Shown here in pieces: positions 43,461-52,161 of a stretch of DNA of 64,000 nt; positions within the stretch are counted from its first letter, which is position 1; each line of letters opens with the position of its first letter. A program made the position numbers and the translations under genes. Location of the stretch: contig NZ_JAHZTC010000008.1 in assembly GCF_019599265.1 (NCBI RefSeq), forward strand, positions 156,620 through 220,619. The letters run 5' to 3'. A model generated the notes under the pieces. That model ran no database searches. It had not been told where the DNA came from and saw nothing but the letters and a program-made list of their open reading frames with translations. The DNA is from Pontibacter sp. HSC-14F20 (GTDB lineage Bacteria; Bacteroidota; Bacteroidia; Cytophagales; Hymenobacteraceae).

Positions 43461-44501
43461 CTAACTCTTCGCCTTTAATAGCTTAAACCGGAGCATGGTG
43501 CCCTTGTCGAGTTCGCTTTTAACAGCGATGAAGGAGCGGTGGGCTTCGACGATGTGCTTGGAGATGGCAAGGCCGAGACCGGAGCCGCCTTTGTCACGGG
43601 AGCGGCTCTTGTCGATGCGGTAGAAACGTTCGAAAATGCGATTAATGTGCTCCTGTGCTATACCCGGGCCATCGTCTTTCACCGTAATCGTATAGCGCTT
43701 GCGGCCTTCTGTAAACGAAACCCAGATGTTGCCGCCTGTGTGGCCGTATTTAATGGCATTATCCACGAGGTTGATGAACACCTGACGGATACGATTGGGG
43801 TCGGCGTGCAGCATGATTTTCTCTCCAGGCTCTACATCCAGCAGATGTAGTTTTGTCTGACTGTTCGTGGCTTTTTGCTCCAGCTGCTCAAATACCTCGT
43901 GCACCAGTTGCACTGCGTCAAAGTTCTGCTTTTCCATTCTCACAACGCCTTTCTCGAACTGTGAAATGCTGATCAGGTCCTGCACCAGCGTGTCGAGGCC
44001 GTCGAGGCTGTTGGCTGCTTTCTGTAAAAACTTGTCGCGCACACTGGGATCGTCTATGGCGCCGTCGAGCAAGGTATGGATGAAGCCCTGTGCTGCGAAG
44101 ATCGGGGTTTTGAGCTCGTGCGAAACGTCGGCCAGAAACTCGCGACGCATTACCTGCAGGTGCTTGAGTTCGTCAATTTCCTGCTGCTTGCGCTCGGCAA
44201 TCTGGAAGATGTCGTCTTTTATTTTGCGGAGCGGGTCGGCTGTGAACAGGGAGCGGCCCTCCGCTTTGCGGTACTCCTGTTTTTTTATTTTCTCGAGACT
44301 GGAATACACGTTTTTGATCTCCCGGAACACCAGTGCTTCATAAGAGAAATAGATCAGAAGAAAGCAACAGATGAAAACCAGAACCAGCGCCGCCATCAGG
44401 CCCTTTGAGGAAAAAGAGCTGGCTAAAGCCAAAAAGGCAGTGAGCACAAGGGCCACAGCCAGCGATACCAAAAGGGCAAGCGTACGGGAGTTTAAATTCA
44501 T
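43461..44501 (-). CDS. Sensor histidine kinase, PhoR-like
   Basis: A 346-residue kinase with two closely spaced membrane helices (residues 8-27 and 33-52) and almost no periplasmic loop. HisKA has the phospho-accepting His in LADVSHELKTPIFAAQGF near residue 127, and HATPase_c shows the N box (INLVDNAIKYG), DDGPGIA and GGSGLGLAISKHIVEAH. The short loop suggests sensing through the membrane or by a partner, as for PhoR. The response-regulator gene lies just upstream with 3 bp between stop and start. Confidence 0.92.
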   Translation of the reverse strand: MNLNSRTLALLVSLAVALVLTAFLALASSFSSKGLMAALVLVFICCFLLIYFSYEALVFREIKNVYSSLEKIKKQEYRKAEGRSLFTADPLRKIKDDIFQIAERKQQEIDELKHLQVMRREFLADVSHELKTPIFAAQGFIHTLLDGAIDDPSVRDKFLQKAANSLDGLDTLVQDLISISQFEKGVVRMEKQNFDAVQLVHEVFEQLEQKATNSQTKLHLLDVEPGEKIMLHADPNRIRQVFINLVDNAIKYGHTGGNIWVSFTEGRKRYTITVKDDGPGIAQEHINRIFERFYRIDKSRSRDKGGSGLGLAISKHIVEAHRSFIAVKSELDKGTMLRFKLLKAKS

Positions 44502-44504
44502 GTT

Positions 44505-45200
44505 TTAGTCGGTGTTAAACTTGTAGCCAACACCCTTGATGGTCCTGATCTGATCGTCGCCTATCTTCTCGCGCACTTTCCGGATGTGCACATCCACGGT
44601 GCGGGCAATCACATACACGTCGCTTCCCCACACGTTGTTGAGCAGTTCTTCGCGCGTGAACACTTTATTAGGCGTAGCTGCCAGAAAGGCCAGTAGTTCA
44701 AATTCTTTTTTCGGGAGCGTTATCTTTTCCCCGCCTTTGTACACGGCAAAGCTGGTGCGGTCTATGCGCAGGCCTCCGATCTCGATCACCTGCTCCTGTT
44801 CTTCCTGCTGCGCATCGCGGCGGGCGTAGGCTGCCAGGCGGCTGAGCAGGGCACGTGGCTTAATCGGTTTTGTGATGAAATCGTCAGCACCGGCGTCGAA
44901 AGCGGCTACTTCAGAAAACTCCTCTGATCGGGCTGTCAGAAAGATGATGTGCGTATGGCGGAAGTCCTGTTCTTCGCGCAGTTGGCGGCAGGCGGCTATC
45001 CCGTCCAGCACCGGCATCATCACGTCCATCAGGATCACGTCGGGCTTAAAGGTATGAGCTACTTCTATTGCCTTTTTGCCGTTTTCGGCCTGGGCTACGT
45101 CATAGCCTTCGCGGGCCAGGTTATACTGCAGCAGCTCCACGATATCCGGGTCGTCGTCAACTACCAGTATTTTGTAATGAGCTTGGGTTGGTGTCTGCAC
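44505..45200 (-). CDS. OmpR/PhoB-type response regulator
   Basis: The receiver domain has the acidic pair in LVVDDDPDIVE, phospho-acceptor Asp in KPDVILMDVMMPVLDG, and the conserved Lys in FITKPIKP. The C-terminal winged helix contains RTVDVHIRKVREKIGDD and the closing IRTIKGVGYKF. It pairs with the kinase gene 3 bp downstream. The start is uncertain: a GTG at 45200 gives a normal N-terminus; a TTG at 45227 would add nine residues. Confidence 0.92.
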   Translation of the reverse strand: MQTPTQAHYKILVVDDDPDIVELLQYNLAREGYDVAQAENGKKAIEVAHTFKPDVILMDVMMPVLDGIAACRQLREEQDFRHTHIIFLTARSEEFSEVAAFDAGADDFITKPIKPRALLSRLAAYARRDAQQEEQEQVIEIGGLRIDRTSFAVYKGGEKITLPKKEFELLAFLAATPNKVFTREELLNNVWGSDVYVIARTVDVHIRKVREKIGDDQIRTIKGVGYKFNTD

Positions 45201-45360
45201 ATCTTTATAATTTGGGTGTCCTGCCAACAGAGCGGGCAGGTATAGCTATTGCTGGAAGCCATTTGGCGGCGTCCATTTCAATACAAAGATATCACTTCGG
45301 AAGGTATAGAAGGAGCAGGCGGTCAAATCATAATATTTTCTTAACATTCGCTTTTCAGTA

Positions 45361-45398
45361 AAAGAAAAAGCCAGCTGATTAGGCTGGCTTTTTCTTTT
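45361..45398 (-). terminator. Terminator of the DUF3108 gene
   Basis: A 15-bp stem, AAAGAAAAAGCCAGC and its complement, with a 7-nt loop overlaps the stop codon of the minus-strand gene. Confidence 0.85.
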
Positions 45399-46209
45399 AT
45401 TTCTGTGCCACCAGGGCAGGTTTATGCTTCAGGTTTCTGTGTTCGTAGAGATCTACCTTCACGGATCCAACAAACATATTGGCTGAAATCAACACCGGTA
45501 TCTTATTTTTGTCATCAGAAAGGTATACAGTAATGGCATCTTCTCCCTTAAACAGCTTGTTTTTTGGCATGCGCGGCACCAATTTAATGGCTTTGAAGGA
45601 GCCGGCTTTGGTACTGATCGTTTCGCGTCCCTGGTAGGTTACCAACATATCGAACGTCTCTTCATCGAAGAATCCTTTGATCGTAAACTTGTCGCCCGGC
45701 TTGAAGCGGTCATAATCCAAAGTGCGCAGGTAGTAAAAACCACTTACAATATCCTGAGCGCCGGAAGGGATTTTATGCGTACTTTCTCTTTTGTCTCTGT
45801 TCTTTTTCTTTGATTCTACCTGTGCCGTGTTTGTGAAGTGGTTAAAGTCCACAGTTTCGCGCTTGCGGTAGCTACCCTCCTCAATGTTGCGGAAAGAGCG
45901 ATGCGGCAGTATAGCCGCCGTATCGATGTAAGATTGCCAGGTGTCACGAATTCTGATGAACAGGTCGAACGAGCTGCTGGTTTTGCCATACACAGTGGCT
46001 TTGTATGTTGGCCTGTCGTTGACGCGGTGCAGGTTGGGCGCTATGTCAATCACGGCTTCAGCTGCCGTAATCGGGCCATAATGCACTTTATACTTCAGTA
46101 GTTCACCAGCACTAAAGCTTTCGTTAGGTATAGTGCGCAGCGACTCCTTGGCTGCAAAGCCAGAGAGAACAACAAGCACGAGCACTAATATTGGTAATAT
46201 CCTTTTCAT
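45397..46209 (-). CDS. DUF3108-family exported protein
   Basis: A 270-residue protein with an N-terminal export signal (ILPILVLVLVVLSGFAA) and a beta-rich body matching DUF3108 (FSAGELLKYKVHYGPITAAEAVIDI, then GFYYLRTLDYDRFKPGD). The family is exported and of unknown function. It stands alone and ends on a hairpin terminator. Confidence 0.82.
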   Translation of the reverse strand: MKRILPILVLVLVVLSGFAAKESLRTIPNESFSAGELLKYKVHYGPITAAEAVIDIAPNLHRVNDRPTYKATVYGKTSSSFDLFIRIRDTWQSYIDTAAILPHRSFRNIEEGSYRKRETVDFNHFTNTAQVESKKKNRDKRESTHKIPSGAQDIVSGFYYLRTLDYDRFKPGDKFTIKGFFDEETFDMLVTYQGRETISTKAGSFKAIKLVPRMPKNKLFKGEDAITVYLSDDKNKIPVLISANMFVGSVKVDLYEHRNLKHKPALVAQK

Positions 46210-46323
46210 AAGCTAAACGGGTAAGGCATGTGTAGTTTACAGTTTACATCCAACTATTATACCAAATCAAGCCTCATCACTAAGGTAATATCTTATATTC
46301 ACTCTACCAACAACTTAAAACGC

Positions 46324-46355
46324 AAAAAGGTGCTATAATACATAGCACCTTTTTG
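46324..46355 (-). terminator. recA terminator
   Basis: AAAAAGGTGCTAT pairs with ATAGCACCTTTTT around a 5-nt loop; on the minus strand a T-run follows. Confidence 0.85.
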
Positions 46356-46380
46356 ATTACTTGTTAACAGGGAATAATGT

Positions 46381-47424
46381 TCATTCGGCGCCGCTGGTAT
46401 CTTCCAGCGCAGCGGCCACTTTTTCAGGCTCGCCTTTTACAATTGCTCTGATCTTAAGCTCGATTTCTTCCTGCAGTTCCGGGTTGTCAAGCAGAATCTG
46501 CTTCACGCCGTCGCGGCCCTGACCTAGCTTGTCGCCGTTGTAAGAGAACCAGGAACCTGATTTCTGTACTACACCTAACTCAACGCCAAGGTCCAGAATC
46601 TCGCCTACTTTAGAAATGCCCTCACCATACATGATGTCAAACTCTACCACTTTGAACGGAGGCGCTACTTTGTTTTTCACCACCTTCACGCGAGTACGGT
46701 TACCAGTAATATTGTCAGCAGACTCTTTGATCTGGCCAATACGACGGATGTCCAGACGCACAGAGGCGTAGAACTTCAGTGCGTTACCACCTGTAGTAGT
46801 TTCCGGGTTACCGAACATCACACCGATCTTCTCACGAAGCTGGTTGATGAAGATACAGCAGCAGCCGGTCTTGTTGATCGTTCCAGTCAGTTTACGTAAT
46901 GCCTGCGACATCAAACGTGCCTGTAGACCCATTTTGCTGTCACCCATGTCGCCTTCCAGTTCGCCTTTCGGTACCAGTGCAGCCACAGAGTCAATTACAA
47001 TAATATCGATTGCTCCGGAGCGAATCAGGTGATCGGCGATCTCCAGGGCCTGCTCACCGTTATCAGGCTGCGAGATCAGGAGGTTCTCCGTGTCTATTCC
47101 AAGTTTTTCGGCGTATGCCTTGTCAAATGCGTGCTCTGCGTCAATAAAGGCAGCCAGGCCACCGGCGCGCTGCGCCTCTGCGATAGCATGCATGGTAAGC
47201 GTGGTTTTACCAGACGATTCAGGACCGTAGATTTCGATGACACGGCCGCGCGGTAAACCGCCAATTCCTAAAGCAATGTCAAGTCCTAGCGAGCCGGTAG
47301 AGATAGCCGGAATGTCTTCCACTTTGTTATCGCTCAACTTCATTACGGTTCCTTTACCGTAAGTCTTGTCAAGCTTGTCTATCGTCAGCTGCAGGGCTTT
47401 TAGTTTTTCGTTGCTTACGCTCAT
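46381..47424 (-). CDS. recA: Recombinase RecA
   Basis: RecA forms ATP-dependent filaments on single-stranded DNA for homologous repair and SOS induction. Walker A is [19 protein letters not shown] near residue 66, Walker [21 protein letters not shown], loop L2 [22 protein letters not shown]. Its 347 residues end in an acidic tail. It has no GGTATA motif, like the ribosomal genes. No LexA-box pattern was recognised upstream. Confidence 0.98.
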   Translation of the reverse strand: MSVSNEKLKALQLTIDKLDKTYGKGTVMKLSDNKVEDIPAISTGSLGLDIALGIGGLPRGRVIEIYGPESSGKTTLTMHAIAEAQRAGGLAAFIDAEHAFDKAYAEKLGIDTENLLISQPDNGEQALEIADHLIRSGAIDIIVIDSVAALVPKGELEGDMGDSKMGLQARLMSQALRKLTGTINKTGCCCIFINQLREKIGVMFGNPETTTGGNALKFYASVRLDIRRIGQIKESADNITGNRTRVKVVKNKVAPPFKVVEFDIMYGEGISKVGEILDLGVELGVVQKSGSWFSYNGDKLGQGRDGVKQILLDNPELQEEIELKIRAIVKGEPEKVAAALEDTSGAE

Positions 47425-47584
47425 GTGTGTTTAATTAAATAGCTTTATATTGATGTGAAATTACGACGTTCAAAATCAATTTGCAAAAAAAGTAGCAGGT
47501 ATTTTGCTAAATATTTTAGTTGACTATGGCTGTCTTGTTACAACACATACTGACGGGCTTTTGTGCCATCTTACACCCTTTTTT

Positions 47585-48733
47585 ATGAGATATTTTAGGC
47601 TTTTATTTTGTGTGTTTACTGTGCTATACAGCTCTTTAGCTTATGGCCAGCTCAACAACGACGCACTTAAACTGGCTATACCTGTTAAACCTGAAAATGC
47701 TAATCAGATTAGGATTGGGCTGCACGCTTTTGGCTTCTCTAAAAATAATGAGTATTTCAATAAGATAGCCGATGGCTATACCTTGTTTGGCTATCACCTC
47801 ATGCCGCGGGTAAGCTATTATCCGTCTGCTGCGGTGCGAATTGATGCGGGTGCCTTCTTGTGGAAGGACTTCGGCAGCTCAGGTTATCAGGACTTTCAGC
47901 CGACCTTTACTGTAAAGTGGCAGCAGGAAAACTGGGCTTTTGTGTTCGGTACGCTGGAGGGGAATCTCAGCCATAATTATATAGAGCCGCTCTACGATTT
48001 TGAACGGGTGATCAATGACCGGCTGGAAAACGGGCTGCAGTTTTTGCTCAACACTCACCGGGTAAAGTTGGATGCCTGGGTTGACTGGAGCAAGATGATC
48101 TACCCGGCTGACCCGGTGCGGGAGGAAGTGGCGGGCGGCATCAGTTCCGCCATACGCCTGCTTAGCAAGCCCGGCAGCGTGGCGGGCGATACCCTACGCC
48201 TGGCTATACCTGTGCAGTTCACGGCGCAGCACAAAGGCGGTCAGATCGACAGTTCACCCTTGCCCCTGCTCACCGTGTTTAATGCCGCAGTAGGCTTTGA
48301 GTTAGAACGGCAACTGCCGCATCGCATACTTCACCGGGTATACACCAAAAACTATCTGCTCGGTTTTAATGACTTTTCCAACACGTTTCAACTGCCTTTC
48401 ACGAAGGGCGGTGCTGTATACCTGAATGCAGGTATAGATACCAGGTACCAGGATGTGATGCTAAGCTATTGGCGTGGTGACGGGTATATTACCGAAATGG
48501 GTGGCAAGCTATTTCAGTCGGCTTCCACGACTTACAAAGACCCTGACTACATACAGGAAGACCGACACGTGCTGATACTTCGCCTGATGAAGGATATTGA
48601 GGTAATGGACGACCTATACCTGACGCTGCGCCTGGAACCTGTTATTGATCTGGATAATCCGAAGCTGGAATTTTCGAATGCGATCTATCTGACGTTTGAT
48701 ACTGACTTTTTTGTCGCGAAGCCTCGCAAATAA
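47585..48733 (+). CDS. Predicted outer-membrane beta-barrel protein
   Basis: A 382-residue precursor with a signal peptide (MRYFRLLFCVFTVLYSSLAYGQ); the ATG at 47585 is chosen because the longer frame from 47504 would bury it. The mature chain has many amphipathic beta strands with aromatic ends (VKWQQENWAFVFGTLEGNL; LYLTLRLEPVIDLDN; final AIYLTFDTDFFV) as in porin-like barrels. No family recognised. A near-palindromic pair of GGTATA motifs lies in the coding region at 48417-48436. Confidence 0.7.
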   Translation: MRYFRLLFCVFTVLYSSLAYGQLNNDALKLAIPVKPENANQIRIGLHAFGFSKNNEYFNKIADGYTLFGYHLMPRVSYYPSAAVRIDAGAFLWKDFGSSGYQDFQPTFTVKWQQENWAFVFGTLEGNLSHNYIEPLYDFERVINDRLENGLQFLLNTHRVKLDAWVDWSKMIYPADPVREEVAGGISSAIRLLSKPGSVAGDTLRLAIPVQFTAQHKGGQIDSSPLPLLTVFNAAVGFELERQLPHRILHRVYTKNYLLGFNDFSNTFQLPFTKGGAVYLNAGIDTRYQDVMLSYWRGDGYITEMGGKLFQSASTTYKDPDYIQEDRHVLILRLMKDIEVMDDLYLTLRLEPVIDLDNPKLEFSNAIYLTFDTDFFVAKPRK

Positions 48734-48739
48734 ACCAGC

Positions 48740-49369
48740 TTAGACTGCTTCTTGGGAATCGCGTTGCTTTAGATGGGTTGTCTGCTCGTAGTCATCGCGG
48801 GTCATGCCATAGTAGATCAGGTCCAGGAGCTCTTCGGAGTCGGCACCCCTGAAGTCACTTCGCAGCACCCCTTCCTTCACAAAGCCACAACTCTCAGCCA
48901 ACTGCGAACACACATTATTATACTGTGTGCAGCGCATGTATACCTTGTTGAGCTTTACATCCTCAAATGCAAAATGCAGCACCGCTCTAAAGGCCTCCTG
49001 CGCCAGGTTCAGCATCTCCGACCAACTGGTAAAGTATAAAGCTGCCTCCGCTTTCGGCACCGACCGGTCTATGTTCTTAAGCGTGATGTCGCCAATATAC
49101 GTGTTGCTTTCCTTGAGCCATACGCCAAAGTCAAATTGCTTGCGGTTGTCCCAGTCGCTGCGAAGTTGGGCCAGCTGTGTGCGGGCATCTTCCAGGGCGC
49201 GCACGCGGGCTACCCTTCCGGTAAAGGCCGGGTTCAGCGCTGCCGTGTCCTCCTGAATAACGCGCATAAACTCCTGCTCATCACCCTCCGCATAAGGCCT
49301 GAGTACCAGATGATCCGTCTTGAGTTGTTCATCAAAAGCATCTGTCAGGGTATTGTATAAAAAGCTCAT
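48740..49369 (-). CDS. GNAT-family N-acetyltransferase
   Basis: A 209-residue RimJ/RimL-type acetyltransferase. The N-terminal DHLVLRPYAEGDEQEFMRVI, central YIGDITLKNID and C-terminal YNNVCSQLAESCGFVKEGVLR (the usual ...kLGFv.EG.lR ending) support the family. Substrate unknown. It converges on the barrel gene with 6 bp between stops. Confidence 0.84.
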   Translation of the reverse strand: MSFLYNTLTDAFDEQLKTDHLVLRPYAEGDEQEFMRVIQEDTAALNPAFTGRVARVRALEDARTQLAQLRSDWDNRKQFDFGVWLKESNTYIGDITLKNIDRSVPKAEAALYFTSWSEMLNLAQEAFRAVLHFAFEDVKLNKVYMRCTQYNNVCSQLAESCGFVKEGVLRSDFRGADSEELLDLIYYGMTRDDYEQTTHLKQRDSQEAV

Positions 49370-49551
49370 AGGTATAGTTTCGTTTTAATGGAACAGCTAG
49401 ATCGTCGCTTCTGCTGCTTTTTTTGTCATACGCTATCCGTCCGAAAATGTAAGGATAATCTTCAGAAGCCTGCCTGCACCAACCGATCAGGAGTGAAGGC
49501 CGTTATAGGTTTTATAGAATGTAAATACTGAAAATTTTTAACCATTGATCT

Positions 49552-50418
49552 ATGAAAAACAGACTGGAAGGCAAAGTCGCCATCGTGACGGGCGGCGGAA
49601 CAGGTATAGGAGAGGCGATCTGTAAGAAATTTGCGCAGGAAGGGGCCCGTGTTGTAGTAGCGGGCTTCCCCGAAGACCCCGTTGAAAATGTAGTGAAGGA
49701 AATCCAGAAAGAGGGCGGAGAAGCGATCGCCTATAATGGTGACATTTCCACTGCAGCCAACGCAAAGGCATGCGTCGAGCTCGCGGTAAAACAATACGGA
49801 CAGCTCGACGTCCTCGTCAACAATGCCGGGGTCTTCCCGGAGGTGAACCTGCTGCAGGACTACACCGAGGAGGCGCTGGACTACATGATCAAGAACAACA
49901 TTAAGTCAGCTTTTGCTATGAGCAAGGCCGCACTGCCAGAGTTGCACAAAACAAAAGGGAATATTGTGTCCGCCGGATCTGAGGCTGGCGTGATAGGTAT
50001 AGCGCAGAACACACCTTATGGTGGTACCAAAGGTTTTATCCATGCCTTTATGAAAGGGCTGGCCGTGGAGCAGGCGCAGTTCGGCGTACGGGTCAACATT
50101 GTAGGGCCAGGACCAATCGACACTGCCTGGACGCACGAAAGCACCGGCCCGATGGATGGCAAAATGGTGAAGACCATGAAAGCAGCCACACCCATGGGCC
50201 GCAGGGGGAGCCCGGAAGAAGTCGCGAATGTTTACTGCTTCCTGGCTTCAGATGAGGCCTCGTATGTGACGGGTGCACTCTATATGGTTGATGGCGGCAT
50301 TACAATTGCAAAAGGCCCGGTAGGAGATGAGGCAGCCTCCAGTATGAAGAAACAGCCAGATGGCGAGCTTGACCTGGAACATTCCAAAGAAGGGCATACC
50401 ACCATCCGGAATAAATAA
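49552..50418 (+). CDS. Short-chain dehydrogenase/reductase
   Basis: A 288-residue classical SDR. The Rossmann motif is VTGGGTGIGEAICKKFA near residue 12, NNAGVF follows, and the catalytic set is Ser in IVSAGSEAG and Tyr/Lys in TPYGGTKGF (YxxxK). A C-terminal 30-residue tail after MVDGGITIAKG is charged (EEHSKEG-like) and uncommon. Substrate unknown. A strong 19-bp stem follows the gene. Confidence 0.9.
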   Translation: MKNRLEGKVAIVTGGGTGIGEAICKKFAQEGARVVVAGFPEDPVENVVKEIQKEGGEAIAYNGDISTAANAKACVELAVKQYGQLDVLVNNAGVFPEVNLLQDYTEEALDYMIKNNIKSAFAMSKAALPELHKTKGNIVSAGSEAGVIGIAQNTPYGGTKGFIHAFMKGLAVEQAQFGVRVNIVGPGPIDTAWTHESTGPMDGKMVKTMKAATPMGRRGSPEEVANVYCFLASDEASYVTGALYMVDGGITIAKGPVGDEAASSMKKQPDGELDLEHSKEGHTTIRNK

Positions 50419-50434
50419 GCTTTTGGAAATGTAT

Positions 50435-50482
50435 AAAAGCAAAGGGCCTGCAGGTATAAGGCTGCAGGCCCTTTGCTTTTAT
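50435..50482. terminator. Long bidirectional hairpin
   Basis: A perfect 19-bp inverted repeat (50435-50453 and 50462-50480) with an 8-nt loop that itself contains GTATAAGG, with T-rich or A-rich ends on both strands, lies between the SDR gene and the convergent 50499 gene. Confidence 0.8.
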
Positions 50483-50498
50483 AAGGTATAGCTATTGG

Positions 50499-50930
50499 CT
50501 ATTGATTCAAAAGGAAAGGGTATTTGAAGTGTTTCGGGCTGTTGAGCTGCTGCTGGCGCATCATCACCTGCAGGGTATGGGCCGTTTCGTTGAAAAACTC
50601 CAGTCTGCGGATCAGCATTTCTTTCTGCAGTATCACACCACCCGACGTTTTCATGTAAGCTTTTTTGTCTTCCATGACACGCTGCATGGTGTCCATCACT
50701 GTATTCTCGTTCTGCTTAAACCAGCGCGTGAAATCCTCCAGGCGAGCTGCTCCCGCTGTTTCAGAATTAAACTCAAGGCCATGCAGGCGCAAAATGTCGG
50801 CTAGCAGGTCTACCTCCAGTGGAATAGATACATTATAAGGCATGGAGCGAACCTCCAGTTTGCTGTTCAGGGCTCCGATGATAGTGGCCAGGTTTTCTTT
50901 AAAGCGAACGTATAGCGCTGCCGCCTCCAT
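50499..50930 (-). CDS. Hypothetical protein, helical
   Basis: A 143-residue soluble, mainly helical protein (MEAAALYVRFKENLATIIGALNS...). Features are a Phe/Trp-containing centre (LEDFTRWFKQNENTVMDTMQRVME) and repeated helix patterns. No family recognised and no motif seen. Codon use resembles its neighbours, and a GGTATA motif lies at its 3' side. It is monocistronic on the minus strand. Confidence 0.65.
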   Translation of the reverse strand: MEAAALYVRFKENLATIIGALNSKLEVRSMPYNVSIPLEVDLLADILRLHGLEFNSETAGAARLEDFTRWFKQNENTVMDTMQRVMEDKKAYMKTSGGVILQKEMLIRRLEFFNETAHTLQVMMRQQQLNSPKHFKYPFLLNQ

Positions 50931-50992
50931 AAGTTTCAGGGTAATGTGTTCAAAAATCAGTACAGGCGCAAAATTACACCAATAAGCTTAGA

Positions 50993-51186
50993 TTGCTAAA
51001 TTGTTTGGTGAATTGTTGAAGTGTTAAATTGTTAAATGGCTGAATTGTGAGATTGTTGACTGGCTAGAGTTCTGCGATGATTGACAAGGTATAACTGAAG
51101 GTGCTAGCTTCTGCTATGCAAAGAAAGCTAGAGCTATACCTTATTCGGCTCTAAGCAATTTAATTATCAACAATTCAGCAATTTAG
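50993..51186. repeat. AT-rich mirrored intergenic element, copy B
   Basis: AATTGTTGAA, AAATTGTTAAAT words on the left (50998-51060) and CAACAATTCAGCAATT on the right (about 51167-51183) enclose a core with inverted AAGGTATA and TATACCTT and a stem GCTAGCTT...AAGCTAG. Layout parallels the element at 43266-43455. Confidence 0.5.
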
Positions 51187-51187
51187 T

Positions 51188-52153
51188 TTACAGCAGCTCC
51201 TGTATCAACTGCTCGACTGTTATACCTTCTGCCTCGGCCTTAAAGTTGCGCACAATGCGGTGACGAAGAATTGGTAAGGCAACAGCCTGCACGTCTTCTA
51301 TATCAGGCGAGTATTTGCCGTTAAGCAATGCATTGCACTTTGCCCCGATAATCAAATGCTGGGAGGCACGCGGTCCGGCACCCCACTCCAGGTATTGGCT
51401 GGCCCGTTCAGATCCCATTGCTGTGTTAGGGCGGGTCTTGTGCACCAGTTTCACGGCATACTCTACCACATTGTCCACTACCGGTACGCGACGCACCAAC
51501 TGCTGAAAAGCCATGATGTCATCAGCGTGCAAAATTTTATCGAGCGCTACGCGGGCTGCGCCGGTTGTGTTCTTCACGATCTGCAGCTCCGACTCGTAGC
51601 TCGGGTAACCCAGCGTGATGTTGAACATGAAGCGGTCGAGCTGTGCTTCAGGCAGGGGATAGGTCCCTTCCTGCTCAATCGGGTTTTGGGTGGCCAGCAC
51701 AAAGAAGGGGCGGGGCAGTTCGTAACGCTTGCCGGCAACCGTTACAGCATACTCCTGCATCGCTTCCAGCAGGGCTGCCTGCGTTTTAGGAGGCGTACGG
51801 TTAATCTCATCTGCCAGAATGATGTTGGCGAAGATGGGGCCTGTCACAAAGTTGAAATTACGATCCTTGTCCAACGTCTCAGCGCCCACAATATCACTCG
51901 GCATCAGATCCGGCGTGAACTGCACCCGGCTGAAAGACATGTCAAGCGAGGAGGCGATGGTCTGGATAAGAAGTGTTTTGGCGAGTCCCGGAACCCCAAC
52001 CAGGAGGCAGTGCCCCTGACAAAAAACGGCTGTAAGTACCAGGCGCACGACGTCTTCCTGACCTACAATCACTTTTGATATTTCAGAAGTGAGGTCCTGG
52101 TAGGAGCGGTACAGCGCGTCGGCTGCTTCTTTGTCAGAGGTATACTGCTTCAT
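51188..52153 (-). CDS. MoxR-family AAA+ ATPase
   Basis: A 321-residue AAA+ protein of the MoxR family. Walker A in CLLVGVPGLAKTLLIQT near residue 55, Walker B in ANIILADEINRTPPKTQAALLEAMQEYAVTV, sensor-1 in VLATQNPIEQEGTYPLPEAQLDRF. MoxR proteins act as chaperones that mature or assemble other complexes, usually with VWA/DUF58 partners; none is adjacent here. It directly follows two PpiC-type isomerase genes on the same strand (9-bp gap), suggesting a common envelope-assembly operon. Confidence 0.9.
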   Translation of the reverse strand: MKQYTSDKEAADALYRSYQDLTSEISKVIVGQEDVVRLVLTAVFCQGHCLLVGVPGLAKTLLIQTIASSLDMSFSRVQFTPDLMPSDIVGAETLDKDRNFNFVTGPIFANIILADEINRTPPKTQAALLEAMQEYAVTVAGKRYELPRPFFVLATQNPIEQEGTYPLPEAQLDRFMFNITLGYPSYESELQIVKNTTGAARVALDKILHADDIMAFQQLVRRVPVVDNVVEYAVKLVHKTRPNTAMGSERASQYLEWGAGPRASQHLIIGAKCNALLNGKYSPDIEDVQAVALPILRHRIVRNFKAEAEGITVEQLIQELL

Positions 52154-52161
52154 GTACGTGT

